Made by a program: the position numbers and the translations under genes. This document shows positions 32,901 to 43,803 of a stretch of 64,000 nucleotides of DNA, piece by piece. The notes beneath the pieces were generated by a model. The model did not search any database, was not told the origin of the DNA, and worked only from the letters and a program-made list of their open reading frames with translations. The stretch's first letter is position 1. The number at the start of each line of letters is the position of its first letter. This DNA is from JBFLVU01 sp037444825 (lineage in GTDB: Bacteria; Acidobacteriota; UBA4820; DSQY01): NCBI GenBank assembly GCA_037444825.1, contig JBBILR010000001.1:62001-126000 (forward strand). The letters are read 5' to 3'.

Positions 32901-33612
32901 GGCGCTCTTCGAGATGGAGGGGGCGGCCATCGGCTACGGCCGCCCCCTCCTCGAGGGATGTTCCGTCCGCATCGGGCGGGGCCAGTTCTGGGGCATCTTC
33001 GGCCCCAACGGCGCGGGAAAGACCACCTTCATCAAGACGCTCCTCGGCGTCCTGAAGCCCCTCAGGGGATCGGTGCGTCGCGCTCCGGGGCTCAGGCTCG
33101 GCTACGTGCCCCAACTCACCTCGGTCCGGGAGAGCCTGCCGCTCTCCGTGCACCAGGTGCTGACCCTCGGCGCGCTGGACCTCAAAGACCGGCCGAAGCC
33201 CTCCGAGACGCTGGCGCGGGTCGGGCTGGAGCACCTGGAGAGGCGCCGCTTCTCGGACCTCTCCGGCGGCCAGCGCCAGCGGGTCATGGTTGCCCGCGCC
33301 CTGCACCGGCGGCCGGACGTCCTCGTGCTGGACGAGCCCACCAACGGCGTGGACCTCCCCACGCGCCACGCCCTGATGGAGGTCATGAGCCGCCTCCACG
33401 CCGAGGGCGTCACCCTCCTCCTCATCACGCACCTGCTCAACGAAATCGGCCCCGAGGTGGACCACTTCCTCTGGCTGGACGGCAAGCAGAACCTCTTCCT
33501 GGCCGGCGAGCGCGAGCGCGTCCTGGCCGACGGCCGCCTCGCGCAGGCCTACGGGGCGGGCCTCTCCATCGTGGACGTGGGAGGGGAGCCCGTCCTCACG
33601 TGGCGCGCTTAG
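32893..33612 (+). CDS. znuC: Metal ABC transporter ATP-binding protein
   Basis: A 239-residue ABC ATPase with Walker A GPNGAGKTT, Q-loop YVPQLTSV, signature LSGGQRQRVMVARAL and Walker B VLVLDEPTNGVD, followed by the His switch LLITHLLNE. It powers uptake of zinc or manganese. The GTG start overlaps the znuA stop by 8 bp. Confidence 0.88.
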   Translation: MGEALFEMEGAAIGYGRPLLEGCSVRIGRGQFWGIFGPNGAGKTTFIKTLLGVLKPLRGSVRRAPGLRLGYVPQLTSVRESLPLSVHQVLTLGALDLKDRPKPSETLARVGLEHLERRRFSDLSGGQRQRVMVARALHRRPDVLVLDEPTNGVDLPTRHALMEVMSRLHAEGVTLLLITHLLNEIGPEVDHFLWLDGKQNLFLAGERERVLADGRLAQAYGAGLSIVDVGGEPVLTWRA

Positions 33613-33628
33613 GGAGACGGAGCCGCCC

Positions 33629-34435
33629 ATGCTTGAGACCCTAGCCCTCGTGAAGTGGCCCCTCGTGGCGGCCGTCCTGGCCTCGCTCCCGCTGGCCTAC
33701 TACGGCGTCTTCCTCGTGGAGCGCCGCATGGTCTTCGTGAGCGTGACGCTCGCCCAGTCGGCCCTGTGCGGCGCGGCCCTCTCGTTCTTCGCGGGCTGGG
33801 AGCCGCGCTTGGGGGCCCTGCTCGTCGTGGCCCTCACCATCGCCCTGTCCGCCCTGTGGGGCTCCCGCACCGGCCGCGGGGCCCTGCCGGAGGACTCGGT
33901 GCTCGGCGTCCTCTACGTGCTCCTCGGCGCGCTGGCGGTAGTCTTCCTGAGCAAGAGCGTGCAGGGGGGCCTGGACGAGGCGACCCTCCTCTTCGGCTCC
34001 CTGCTCGGCGTCTCCCTGCGCGACGTGGGGGTGCTCGCGGGGACCGTGGCCCTGCTCGCGCTCCTGCACGCCTGGGGCTACCGGCGCTTTCTCGCCGTCA
34101 CCTTCGACGCCGAGACCAGCCGCGTCCTCGGCGCCCCCGTGGGGGGCCTGGAGCTGGCCTTCTTCGCCGGCCTCGGCGCCCTCCTCGCCGTGGCCATCAG
34201 CCAGATCGGCGTCCTTCTTTCCTTCGCCTACCTCGTCCTTCCCCCCGCCGCGGCCCGCGCCTTCGGGAGGGGCACCCGGTCGGTCTTCCTCACGGCAGGC
34301 GCCATCGGCGTCCTCGGCAGCGCCGCGGGGACCCTGGCCTCCATCCACTGGGACGTCCCCACCGGCGCCGCCATCTGCATCGCCCTCGCCGCGCCTCTGC
34401 CATTTGCCGAGGCGCTGCGAATCCGGCGGGGATGA
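33629..34435 (+). CDS. znuB: Metal ABC transporter permease
   Basis: A 268-residue permease with about eight membrane helices of the ABC-3 family. YYGVFLVERRMVFVSVTLAQSAL and the conserved central LGVLYVLLGALAVVFLSKS are typical. It begins 16 bp after znuC, completing an A-C-B operon. Confidence 0.86.
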   Translation: MLETLALVKWPLVAAVLASLPLAYYGVFLVERRMVFVSVTLAQSALCGAALSFFAGWEPRLGALLVVALTIALSALWGSRTGRGALPEDSVLGVLYVLLGALAVVFLSKSVQGGLDEATLLFGSLLGVSLRDVGVLAGTVALLALLHAWGYRRFLAVTFDAETSRVLGAPVGGLELAFFAGLGALLAVAISQIGVLLSFAYLVLPPAAARAFGRGTRSVFLTAGAIGVLGSAAGTLASIHWDVPTGAAICIALAAPLPFAEALRIRRG

Positions 34436-34817
34436 GGCGAGGGTCGGGAGCAGGGATCCGGGAGCAGGGAGCCAATAAGCGGTCTCCACCTTGGCCTTGA
34501 AGCAGAACCGTTGCCTAGGTCCTGAACCCAATGGGTTGCCCATATCCTGACTGGGCCTGTCACCCATAACCTGTAACCCACTCGTTCGACCGCTAACTCG
34601 CGCCGAGCCGCCCGCACTCCCGGCGTGGCGCGCCCTCTGCTGCGATTCCCCCATGGATCGGAAGGTCTTCTTCGCGTTCGTCTACGTCGCGGGGAGGAGA
34701 GCCTCATTCGGGCCGCCTGCCCTCCGTGAGGTTTCCAATGGGGCGCGCCTTCCGCGGCGGCGTGCCGCCGGCAACGGAGGGAGCGGGGACCGGCACGGCC
34801 GGCCCGAAGCCGCCCCC
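34436..34817. other. Gene-free stretch between convergent znuB and tamA
   Basis: No gene recognised. It begins with a 12-bp direct repeat CGGGAGCAGGGA (34445-34456, 34459-34470). An 11-13 bp palindrome-like AACCCAATGGGTT and a 6-bp-stem hairpin CGGCGG-CGTG-CCGCCG near 34755-34770 are visible; the latter could terminate tamA or znuB transcripts. Composition is less regular than neighbouring DNA. Confidence 0.45.
34445..34470 (+). repeat. Direct repeat after znuB
   Basis: CGGGAGCAGGGA occurs twice, separated by 2 bp. Confidence 0.5.
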
Positions 34818-36617
34818 CTAGAAGGCGTAGCCGACGTAGAAGGCCAGCTGGTAGGCCGATCGGTCCACGGGGGTCCGCTTCAGCTTGAAGGCGAGGTCCA
34901 GGCCCACGGGGCCCACCGGCGTCTTGAAGCGGATCCCTCCGCCGGCGTCGGAGTAGAGGGTCAGGCCGCCGGCGGCGAAGGGCTTCTTGGCGGCGTTGCC
35001 GGCGTCGGCGAAGAGGACGCCGGTGAGGGCGGGGGAGAGGGGGAACCGGAACTCCGTGGAGAACTCCAGAAGCCCCTTGCCCCCCTGAATCTTTCCCTCC
35101 TCGGCCAGCGGTCCCAGCACGCCGTAGCGGAATCCCCGGAGGCTGCTCTGGCCCCCGGCGAAGAACCGCCGCGTGGGTGGGATGCCTCCGGTGGGGCCGC
35201 CCCCCAAGATGCCCCCCGCCTTCAGCCGCGCGGCCAGGACGCGGTCCTCCCCCACGGGCAGGTAGAGGCGGCCCTCGGCGGTGGTCTTGACGAAGGAGGA
35301 GCCGGCCCCGGAGGTGGGCTCGGCGGTGAAGGCGAGGATGAAGCCCCGGCGGGGGTCGTAGGGGTCGTTGGCGTGGTTGAAGGTGGCCTTGCCGGGAAGG
35401 GAGAGGAGGGTCCCCCTCCGGCGCCCCGTTCCGCCCCCTCCCAAGACGAAGTCCTCGTCGGGAACGAAGTGGAAGACCCTCTCCGCGGCGAGGGAGAGGC
35501 CCACCTTCCACCGGGGGGACAGGGCGCGCTCCACGCCGCCCCGGGCGAAGATGGAGCGGTACTCGAAGGCGGGGAGGCGCAGCCAGGCCCAGCCGGCCTC
35601 CCCGGCGAGGGCGGTGTCGCGGTCCGGCCAGTAGGGCCTTTTCACGGTGAAGGCGGCCTGGCGTTCCAGGGACGAATTCCGCAGGGATACCCCGGCGTTC
35701 ACCATGCGGTTCCCCACCCGGACCGTCTCCCAGGAGGCCTGCCACCGCACCTTTTCGTCGGTCCCGTAGCCGAGCCCCACCCGGGCCGTGCGGTGGCGGC
35801 CCTCCTTGACCTGGACGACGACGGGGATTTCCCCCTCCGGCCCCTTCTTTCGGGGTTTCAAGATCACCGATTCGAAGAGCCCCGTTCGGTAGAGGGCCTC
35901 CTGGCTCTTTCCCAGCTTCGACAAGCGGAAGATCTCTCCCCTTTGGAAGGTGAGGACCTTGCGGAGCTGGCCCTCCTCGCCGTGCACCAACCCTTCAAAG
36001 ACCACCTCGCCGAAGACCCCCTTCCGGCCCGGTTCCACTCGGAAGGAGGCGGAGGCGGTGTGGGCGCCGAGGTCCACCACGGCGTCGGGGGTCACCTCGG
36101 CGAAGGGGTAGCCTTCCTCCGCCAGGCCGTTTCGAAGGAGGGCCGCCGAGGCCTCGTAGGCGTCGGCGGTGAAGGGGGCGCCCTCCTGCAAGGGGAGACC
36201 GCCGAGGAGCGGGGCGAGAAGGAGGGCCGCCTCGCCGCCTCCCCCCTCTTCCAGGCGCACCGCCACCGACGCGGTGAAAACCCGGGGCCCCTCCTCCACC
36301 TGGAGGACCGCCTCCTCGGGGCCGAAGGCCGTTCGCCGCACCTCCACCTCGAAGAAGCCCTGGCGCCGGTAGAAGAGGAGGATTTCCTCCACGGCCAAGT
36401 CCACGTCGGACTGGGAGATCCGAGCCTTGGGGGAGAAGAGGCGGCTCCGCGCGGGGGCGGGAAGGCCGCCCGCGGCGAGGAGTTCCGCCTCCGAGAAGGA
36501 GGCGTTGCCCTGAAAGACCACTCGGGCCGTCTCCGGCGGAGGGGGCGCCTTCTGCGCTCCCCACGGCAGGAGGGGCAGGGCCGCCAGCAAGAGGGCCCAG
36601 AACACCCGCCGCCCCAT
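34818..36617 (-). CDS. tamA: Omp85-family outer-membrane assembly protein (TamA-like)
   Basis: A 599-residue protein: signal peptide, about three POTRA repeats (for example VVFQGNASFSEAELLAAGG and VVFEGLVHGEEGQLRKVL) and a C-terminal surface-antigen beta barrel with YDPRRGFILAFTAEPTSG, the FFAGGQSSLRGFRYG motif and a final GLDLAFKLKRTPVDRSAYQ ending in Phe. Directly coupled to tamB (TGATG, 1-bp overlap), it is best read as TamA of a translocation and assembly module rather than the essential BamA. It would insert or export outer-membrane or lipid cargo. GC-rich codon use matches its neighbours. Confidence 0.87.
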   Translation of the reverse strand: MGRRVFWALLLAALPLLPWGAQKAPPPPETARVVFQGNASFSEAELLAAGGLPAPARSRLFSPKARISQSDVDLAVEEILLFYRRQGFFEVEVRRTAFGPEEAVLQVEEGPRVFTASVAVRLEEGGGGEAALLLAPLLGGLPLQEGAPFTADAYEASAALLRNGLAEEGYPFAEVTPDAVVDLGAHTASASFRVEPGRKGVFGEVVFEGLVHGEEGQLRKVLTFQRGEIFRLSKLGKSQEALYRTGLFESVILKPRKKGPEGEIPVVVQVKEGRHRTARVGLGYGTDEKVRWQASWETVRVGNRMVNAGVSLRNSSLERQAAFTVKRPYWPDRDTALAGEAGWAWLRLPAFEYRSIFARGGVERALSPRWKVGLSLAAERVFHFVPDEDFVLGGGGTGRRRGTLLSLPGKATFNHANDPYDPRRGFILAFTAEPTSGAGSSFVKTTAEGRLYLPVGEDRVLAARLKAGGILGGGPTGGIPPTRRFFAGGQSSLRGFRYGVLGPLAEEGKIQGGKGLLEFSTEFRFPLSPALTGVLFADAGNAAKKPFAAGGLTLYSDAGGGIRFKTPVGPVGLDLAFKLKRTPVDRSAYQLAFYVGYAF

Positions 36618-39600
36618 CAGTAGCGCCGCTCCCACAGGAGGTCCACCCCCGAACGGCCCAGGGTGGACGATTCGCTCTGGACGCTGAGGTTCCGGTTGAT
36701 CCGGTAACGGAGGTTCAGGCGGCCCTCGGGGAGGGCCCCGAAGGTCTGGCGGTACTCGAGGACCGTCCGGTCCCCGATGTACTTGGAGAAGCCCACCTGG
36801 GGCCCCGCCAAGGGGTCCGCGCCGACGGTGAGGCTGTCCACGTTGAGGCGCCGCTGGACCGATTCCAACAGCCCGCCGGCCCGGTACTGAAAGGCCAGGG
36901 CCGCCGCGGCGGAGCCCCATTGGGCGTTTTCCCCCGCGGTCAGGTTCCGGGAACGGCCGAAGAGGAGGGTGGCCAGGATCTCCCCCTGCTCCATGGGCGG
37001 GGAGGAGGAGAGGGTGAGGGTGGGGTGGTCGGCGGAGCCTTGGACCCGCGCCGTCACCTCCGCCCCGGGGGCCTGGCGGCGGGCGGTGAGGTCCAGGATG
37101 GGGGTCCAGTCGGTGGTGCCCTTGAAGTGGATCCGGGAGTCCGCCAGGTCGAACTTCAACCCCTGGAAGAGGTAGCGGCCCGACAGGATCTGCAGGGTCC
37201 CCGACAGGGTCTGGCCCCCCGGGGTGAAGGCGAGGGAGAGGTTTCCGGAGAGTTCGGCGAGGAGGCTCCGGTTCACCGCCCAGAACTTCGTTTCGCTGGA
37301 GACCGCCAGGGTCCCCCGGATGCGGGAGAGGAAGTCCTGCTCGAGGTCGGGCTCGGCGAAGGGGGAACCCTTGGGGGCGTTGACGAACCGGATGGAGGGG
37401 GGGAGCGGGGCGAGGCGCGCCACGTCCGGGAGCTGGATTCGGCCCTTCAGGATCTTGGCCGTTCCGGAAAGGACGGGGGCCGAGGGGGGGCCTTCCAGGG
37501 CGAGGTCGAAGTCGGCGAGCCCCGTGAGGTCCCGGTAGAGGACGAAGGGGAAGTCCTCCCCCCGCGCCGTAAGGGCGATCCGCCGCACGAGAAAGCCCCG
37601 GAACTCCAGCTCGCCTTCCAGGCGGGCGGCCCCCCCCTCGGGGGTGGTCGCCCGCACCTGCTCGAAGCGGAGGCGGTCGCCCGCCGCCCGGAGCCCCCCC
37701 TCGAAGAGGAGGACCAGGTCGCTCTCGGGCAGGGTGAGGCGGACGCCGGAAAAGGAGAGGGCCCCCTCCAGGAGGGGGTTTTCCAGCGTCCCGCTCCAGC
37801 GAAGGCGGCCGTCCGCGTGGCCCTGCACGCGGCCCGGGTCCTTGACCAGGGCGAAGAACCGAAGGGGAAAGTGGACGGCGGTCACTTCCCCTTCGATCCT
37901 TCCCGCCGCGGGACCGGAGAGATCCACTTTTCCGGAGAGGGAGAGGCGGTTCTCGTTGCGGCGCAGGGTGAAGTCCCTCCAGGAGACCTGGGTGGCGTTC
38001 CAGGCGATGCGGGCCGGCTTCTCCAGGGCGAAGGGGCGCTCTTCGAGGAAGACCACCGCCCGCTCCAGCACCAGGTCGCCGGCCTCCCTCCCCGCGGTTC
38101 CCCTGGCCGACGCCTCGATCCGGCGGTCTTCCCCCGCCTGGGTGACGATCTCCACGCGGTCCTCGCCGCCCTCCCGCCGGAGGGAGCCCCCGCCGTCCCC
38201 CAGGAAACCCGCGGGGGAGGAGAGCCCCTTCCAGGAGAGGGAAATCCGAGAGGCCTTGGGGGAGAGGTCCGCATCCCCCTCGAGGGCGTCCACGGCGAAG
38301 GCCCCCCCCCGGACTTCCCGGCCCTCAAGGCGGGCCTGGAGACGGGGTTCGTAGAAGGAGCCCGTGAGGGTCCCCTCCGCTTGGAGGGCGCCTTGCAGGG
38401 AAAAGCCGAGCCGGAGTCCCAGGGGCTCCAGGGAGGGGGCGGAGAAGCTCCACCCCAGGGAAAGGGCTCCGCCGGGACCCGCGGCGAAGTCGTGAACGGC
38501 CAGCCGTCCCAGCGAGGTCTCCGCCTCCAGGCGCTTCACCCGGAAACGCTCCCAGCGCTCCATCTCCGCGTCCGCCGCGAAGGGGGCCGCCTCCACCCCC
38601 AGGTAGGTCCCGCGCAGGGAGGAGAGGGCGATGACCCCGTGGTCCAGGTCGGGGCCGCGGAATCGGGCTCCGAAGGAGAGCCGCCCCTCCCCGGGAAGGC
38701 CCCAGACGGCGGGGGAGACCCCTTCCGCCTGCACCTCCCAGGAGGGGGCCTTCTCGCCGGGCAAGTCCAGCGTGACGTCGTAGGCGCCGCCCTCCCGGTC
38801 CTTGCCTCGGGCCTCGAGGTGAAAATCCGGCCCCTGCCAGAGCAGGCGGGCCCTCTCCGCGGAGAGGGGCTCCCGGGGCAGGTGAAGGGGCTCCGGCAGG
38901 GCGGGAAGGAGGTCCAGCCGCGCAAGGAGCCCCTTCAGGTCCACCGCGTCGCCCTTCAGGTCCAGCAGGAGGCGGTCCCCCCCTTCGCCGACCTCCACGG
39001 AGACGGGGCCGCGGCCCAGGAGGGGGCTCGCCCCCTCCCCTTCGATCCGGAAGGAAGAAAGGTCCCCCGAGGCCCGTGCGCTTGCCGAATCCAGCGGCAG
39101 GCCCCAGACCGACGAGGGACCGAGGGTGCCCGTGAGGCTCCAGTGGGCCCGGTCCCCCTCCCAGGGAACCTGGAGGCGGAAGGCCGCGCTTCCCGAGAGG
39201 AGGGGTTCCCTCCCCGGCGGGGTGGGCCAGAGAAAGGAGAGGGAGAGGCCGGGGGAGTGGAGGGTCCCCTCCACCGCCACCCCTTCCTGGGAGGCCCGGG
39301 AAACCGCTCGGAGCCGGAAGGGGCCCGCCCCCCGCTCCCTTCCCTCGAAGGCCCAGGAGGCCTCCCCACCCTTCCAGCCGGCCTGCCCCCGCCCCTCGAG
39401 CGTCAGGGCCGGAAAACCGGCGAAGAGGAGGGGGGCCTCCCGAAGGGCCAGCGGTTCCGCCTCGAAGCGGACCTCGCCGGTTGCCGGGACGGCGGCCAGG
39501 TCCGCCTTCCCGCGCAGCCGCAGGCTCGAAGCCCCCCCTTCCACCCGGAGGTCGCCCCAAAGCCCCGCTGGCGGCAGGAGGCCCAGGTGTCCCCGGAACC

Positions 39601-40195
39601 GCACCGTTTCGGGAAGGCCCGGCCCCGGGTGCACCGTCGCCTCGAAGTTCTGGAGGGCCAGGCGCCTGCCGGCGACGAAGAGGTCCCCGGCGAAGGTCAG
39701 GGCCACGGTCCGTCCCTGCCCCCCCGCCTCCGCCGGCGGAAGGGTGACGACGCCATGGAGGGAGAGACCGGCCACGTTCACCACCAACCAGGCGGGAAGG
39801 GGGTTTCCGGAGGAGGGTCCCTCCCCGGCCGGGGAAGGGGCCGGGGAAGGGGGGGGGAGGGTGATTCGCAGGCCTTCGACCCGCGGCTTCTTGACGTAGA
39901 AAAGCCCCACGAGGAGGGGAGTGGACTGGAGGCGAAGGGAGACCCGCTCCGCCTCCACCGAGCCCCCCGCGGGCAAGGTGACGCGGACGCCCCGGAGTTC
40001 GAGGCCCGACAGGAGCGTTCCCGAACGCGACGCCACCGCGAAGGTGGCCCCGCTTCCCGCCAGGGCCTTCCCCAGGGCCCGTTCGGCGAAGCGGTCCAAG
40101 AGGGGCGTTTGGCGCAACAGGAGACCGAGGGCGAAAAGGGCCACGAGGAGGACCACCGTCCCCCAGGCCGCCGCCCGCACCCACCGCCGTCCCAT
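36617..40195 (-). CDS. tamB: TamB-family (DUF490) envelope protein
   Basis: A 1192-residue protein anchored by an N-terminal helix (AAAWGTVVLLVALFALGLLLRQ, about 8-28) and built of repetitive beta-strand sequence, ending with the DUF490 domain (DLTARRQAPGAEVTARVQGS, GEILATLLFGRSRNLT, and the terminal LWERRY). AsmA/TamB proteins span the periplasm as a hydrophobic groove and help lipid or barrel-protein transport to the outer membrane. The ATG at 40195 has AGGGGA upstream; the open frame beyond runs antisense to hrcA and is not coding. It is transcribed before tamA. Confidence 0.88.
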   Translation of the reverse strand: MGRRWVRAAAWGTVVLLVALFALGLLLRQTPLLDRFAERALGKALAGSGATFAVASRSGTLLSGLELRGVRVTLPAGGSVEAERVSLRLQSTPLLVGLFYVKKPRVEGLRITLPPPSPAPSPAGEGPSSGNPLPAWLVVNVAGLSLHGVVTLPPAEAGGQGRTVALTFAGDLFVAGRRLALQNFEATVHPGPGLPETVRFRGHLGLLPPAGLWGDLRVEGGASSLRLRGKADLAAVPATGEVRFEAEPLALREAPLLFAGFPALTLEGRGQAGWKGGEASWAFEGRERGAGPFRLRAVSRASQEGVAVEGTLHSPGLSLSFLWPTPPGREPLLSGSAAFRLQVPWEGDRAHWSLTGTLGPSSVWGLPLDSASARASGDLSSFRIEGEGASPLLGRGPVSVEVGEGGDRLLLDLKGDAVDLKGLLARLDLLPALPEPLHLPREPLSAERARLLWQGPDFHLEARGKDREGGAYDVTLDLPGEKAPSWEVQAEGVSPAVWGLPGEGRLSFGARFRGPDLDHGVIALSSLRGTYLGVEAAPFAADAEMERWERFRVKRLEAETSLGRLAVHDFAAGPGGALSLGWSFSAPSLEPLGLRLGFSLQGALQAEGTLTGSFYEPRLQARLEGREVRGGAFAVDALEGDADLSPKASRISLSWKGLSSPAGFLGDGGGSLRREGGEDRVEIVTQAGEDRRIEASARGTAGREAGDLVLERAVVFLEERPFALEKPARIAWNATQVSWRDFTLRRNENRLSLSGKVDLSGPAAGRIEGEVTAVHFPLRFFALVKDPGRVQGHADGRLRWSGTLENPLLEGALSFSGVRLTLPESDLVLLFEGGLRAAGDRLRFEQVRATTPEGGAARLEGELEFRGFLVRRIALTARGEDFPFVLYRDLTGLADFDLALEGPPSAPVLSGTAKILKGRIQLPDVARLAPLPPSIRFVNAPKGSPFAEPDLEQDFLSRIRGTLAVSSETKFWAVNRSLLAELSGNLSLAFTPGGQTLSGTLQILSGRYLFQGLKFDLADSRIHFKGTTDWTPILDLTARRQAPGAEVTARVQGSADHPTLTLSSSPPMEQGEILATLLFGRSRNLTAGENAQWGSAAAALAFQYRAGGLLESVQRRLNVDSLTVGADPLAGPQVGFSKYIGDRTVLEYRQTFGALPEGRLNLRYRINRNLSVQSESSTLGRSGVDLLWERRY

Positions 40196-40246
40196 GGTTC
40201 CCCTTGTACCACGTGCGGCGGGGCGAAAAAAAGGGACGCCGAAACG

Positions 40247-40275
40247 TTGAACGCGTGGCCCGCCGGTGGTATAAA
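40247..40275 (+). promoter_or_regulatory. Sigma-70-type promoter of hrcA-grpE-dnaK-dnaJ
   Basis: TTGAAC (40247-40252), a 17-bp spacer, and TATAAA (40270-40275). The start would fall near 40282, which argues that hrcA begins at 40301. No CIRCE inverted repeat (TTAGCACTC-N9-GAGTGCTAA) is present here. Confidence 0.7.
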
Positions 40276-40300
40276 TTGACGGATGACGGAGGCGAAGCCC

Positions 40301-41344
40301 ATGGACCAGCCCCTCGGGCCCCGGGAGGAGCGGATTCTCTTGGACCTGGTGGACCTCTTCCGGCGGTCCCGGGAGCCGGTGAGCAGCCGGGCGCTGGCGC
40401 AGGCCCACCCGGAGGGTCCCTCCCCGGCCACCTTGCGGAACATCCTCGCCAGGCTGGAGGAGATGGGCTACCTTCACCAGCCCACCAGCGTCTCCGGGCG
40501 GGTTCCCACCGACGAGGCGTACCGGTACCTCGCGGCGGCGGTTCTGAGGGACGAGGACGGCCGGGAGGTCCGGCCCTCTTGGCAGGAGGTCCTTCGGCTG
40601 GCCCAGGACGGGAGCCTGGCCGGCGTGGCCCGGAACCTCCCGAGGCGCCTCTCGGGGGCCGTTCGCCTGCTGGCCTTCGCCGCGACGCCCTCGCTGGAGG
40701 CGCTGCGCATCCGGGCCTGCGACCTCCTTTCTCTGGGCCCCGACCGGGTCCTCTTCGTCCTCGTGGCCGAGGGGGGGCAGGTCCGGGAGCGGGTGGTGCG
40801 GACGCCCGAACCCATGGGTCCGGAGACCCTCCGCTGGTGCGCCAACTTCCTCTCGGAGACCTACGCCGGGTGCACCCTCGCCCAGGTCCGCCGACGGCTC
40901 CGGATTCAGCTCGCCGCCGAACGGGAACGCCTGGGCCGGGAGGTGGCGGCGGTCCTGGAGGCCCTGAGCCCCTGCTTCGAGGAGACCCAGCCGGTGCGGG
41001 AACTCTTCTGGGAAGGGGCGCCGTGGCTCCTCGAAGACCCCGACTTGCAGCAGCAGCTGGACGCCGTCCGGTACTTTCTCGTGGAACTGGAACGCAAGAC
41101 GCGCCTCCTCAACCTCCTGGAGGCGCTCTCCGCCTCGGGCGAGCCCCTCCGGGTGGTGATCGGCGGGGAGTGGGGCGACGTCCCGGTGGAGCCTTTGGCC
41201 ATGGTTTTGGCCCCCTTCGGGGTTGAGGAACGAGGACGGGGGTGCGTCGGCATCGTGGGACCCAAGACCCTGCCCTACGACACCGCCATTCCGGCGGTTC
41301 GGGAGACCGCCCTGCTGGCCACCCTGGCCGCCGAAACCCTCTGA
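40301..41344 (+). CDS. hrcA: Heat-inducible transcription repressor HrcA
   Basis: A 347-residue repressor. The N-terminal winged helix (LGPREERILLDLVDLFRRS, SPATLRNILARLEEMGYL, SGRVPTDEAYRYL) is diagnostic; a GAF-like domain follows, with RVVIGGEWGDVPVEPLAMVL and the C-terminal GCVGIVGPKTLPYDTAIP. HrcA normally binds CIRCE and is controlled by GroEL. I use the ATG at 40301, which has GGAGG 8 bases upstream and lies downstream of the predicted start of transcription; the in-frame ATG at 40283 would sit at or before +1. Confidence 0.9.
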   Translation: MDQPLGPREERILLDLVDLFRRSREPVSSRALAQAHPEGPSPATLRNILARLEEMGYLHQPTSVSGRVPTDEAYRYLAAAVLRDEDGREVRPSWQEVLRLAQDGSLAGVARNLPRRLSGAVRLLAFAATPSLEALRIRACDLLSLGPDRVLFVLVAEGGQVRERVVRTPEPMGPETLRWCANFLSETYAGCTLAQVRRRLRIQLAAERERLGREVAAVLEALSPCFEETQPVRELFWEGAPWLLEDPDLQQQLDAVRYFLVELERKTRLLNLLEALSASGEPLRVVIGGEWGDVPVEPLAMVLAPFGVEERGRGCVGIVGPKTLPYDTAIPAVRETALLATLAAETL

Positions 41345-41372
41345 CCCCCGGGGAGACTTTCGAAGAGGGCCC

Positions 41373-41973
41373 ATGGAAGACCGAAAGACGCCGCCGAAAG
41401 AAGCGGAGATCACCATCGAATTCGTGGGCCACGAGGAGGAGGGTCCGGCGTCGGTGGCCGCCGGCGGGGAGCCTCTACCGGAGCTGGGGGAGAACGCCGG
41501 GGAGGGGGACCGGGAGGCCCGCCTGGCGGAACTCCAGGACCTTTACCTCCGGCAGCGGGCGGACTTTCTGAACTTCAAGAAGCGCGTGGACCGGGAGCGG
41601 GAGGACCAGCGGCGGGGCGCGGCGGCCGATGCCGTCCTGCGGATCCTGCCGGTCCTGGACAGCTTCGACCGGGCCCTTGACGCCATGCAAGGCGAAGAAC
41701 ACCCCGAGTGGCTCCAAGGGTTCGCGCTGGTCCGCCAGCAGTTGTGGGAAGCCCTCCAGAGCCTGGGGGTGCAGGAGATCGAAGCCCAGGGCCGCCCCTT
41801 CGACCCGAAGCTCCACGAAGCCCTGCTCGCCGTCCGGAGGGAGGGCGTTCCCCCCGGTACGGTGGCGGAGGTCTTGGAGCGGGGCTACCGGATGGGGGAA
41901 AAGGTGCTCAAACCCGCTCGTGTGGCGGTGGTGACCCCGGAAAGCGGAACCGGCGAGGTGGAGGGCGAGGGCC

Positions 41974-41981
<8 letters not shown>
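41373..41981 (+). CDS. grpE: Nucleotide exchange factor GrpE
   Basis: A 202-residue GrpE. An acidic N-terminal tail, a long coiled-coil helix (LAELQDLYLRQRADFLNFKK) and the C-terminal beta domain (GRPFDPKLHEALLAV, VAEVLERGYRMGEKVLKPARV) are present. It releases ADP from DnaK. It overlaps dnaK by 8 bp, which couples their translation. Confidence 0.92.

Positions 41982-43799
<1,818 letters not shown>

Positions 43800-43803
<4 letters not shown>

Noticed and set aside
34520..34560. AACCCAATGGGTT palindrome as an operator or att site
   Set aside because: Short, isolated, no integrase or linked promoter.
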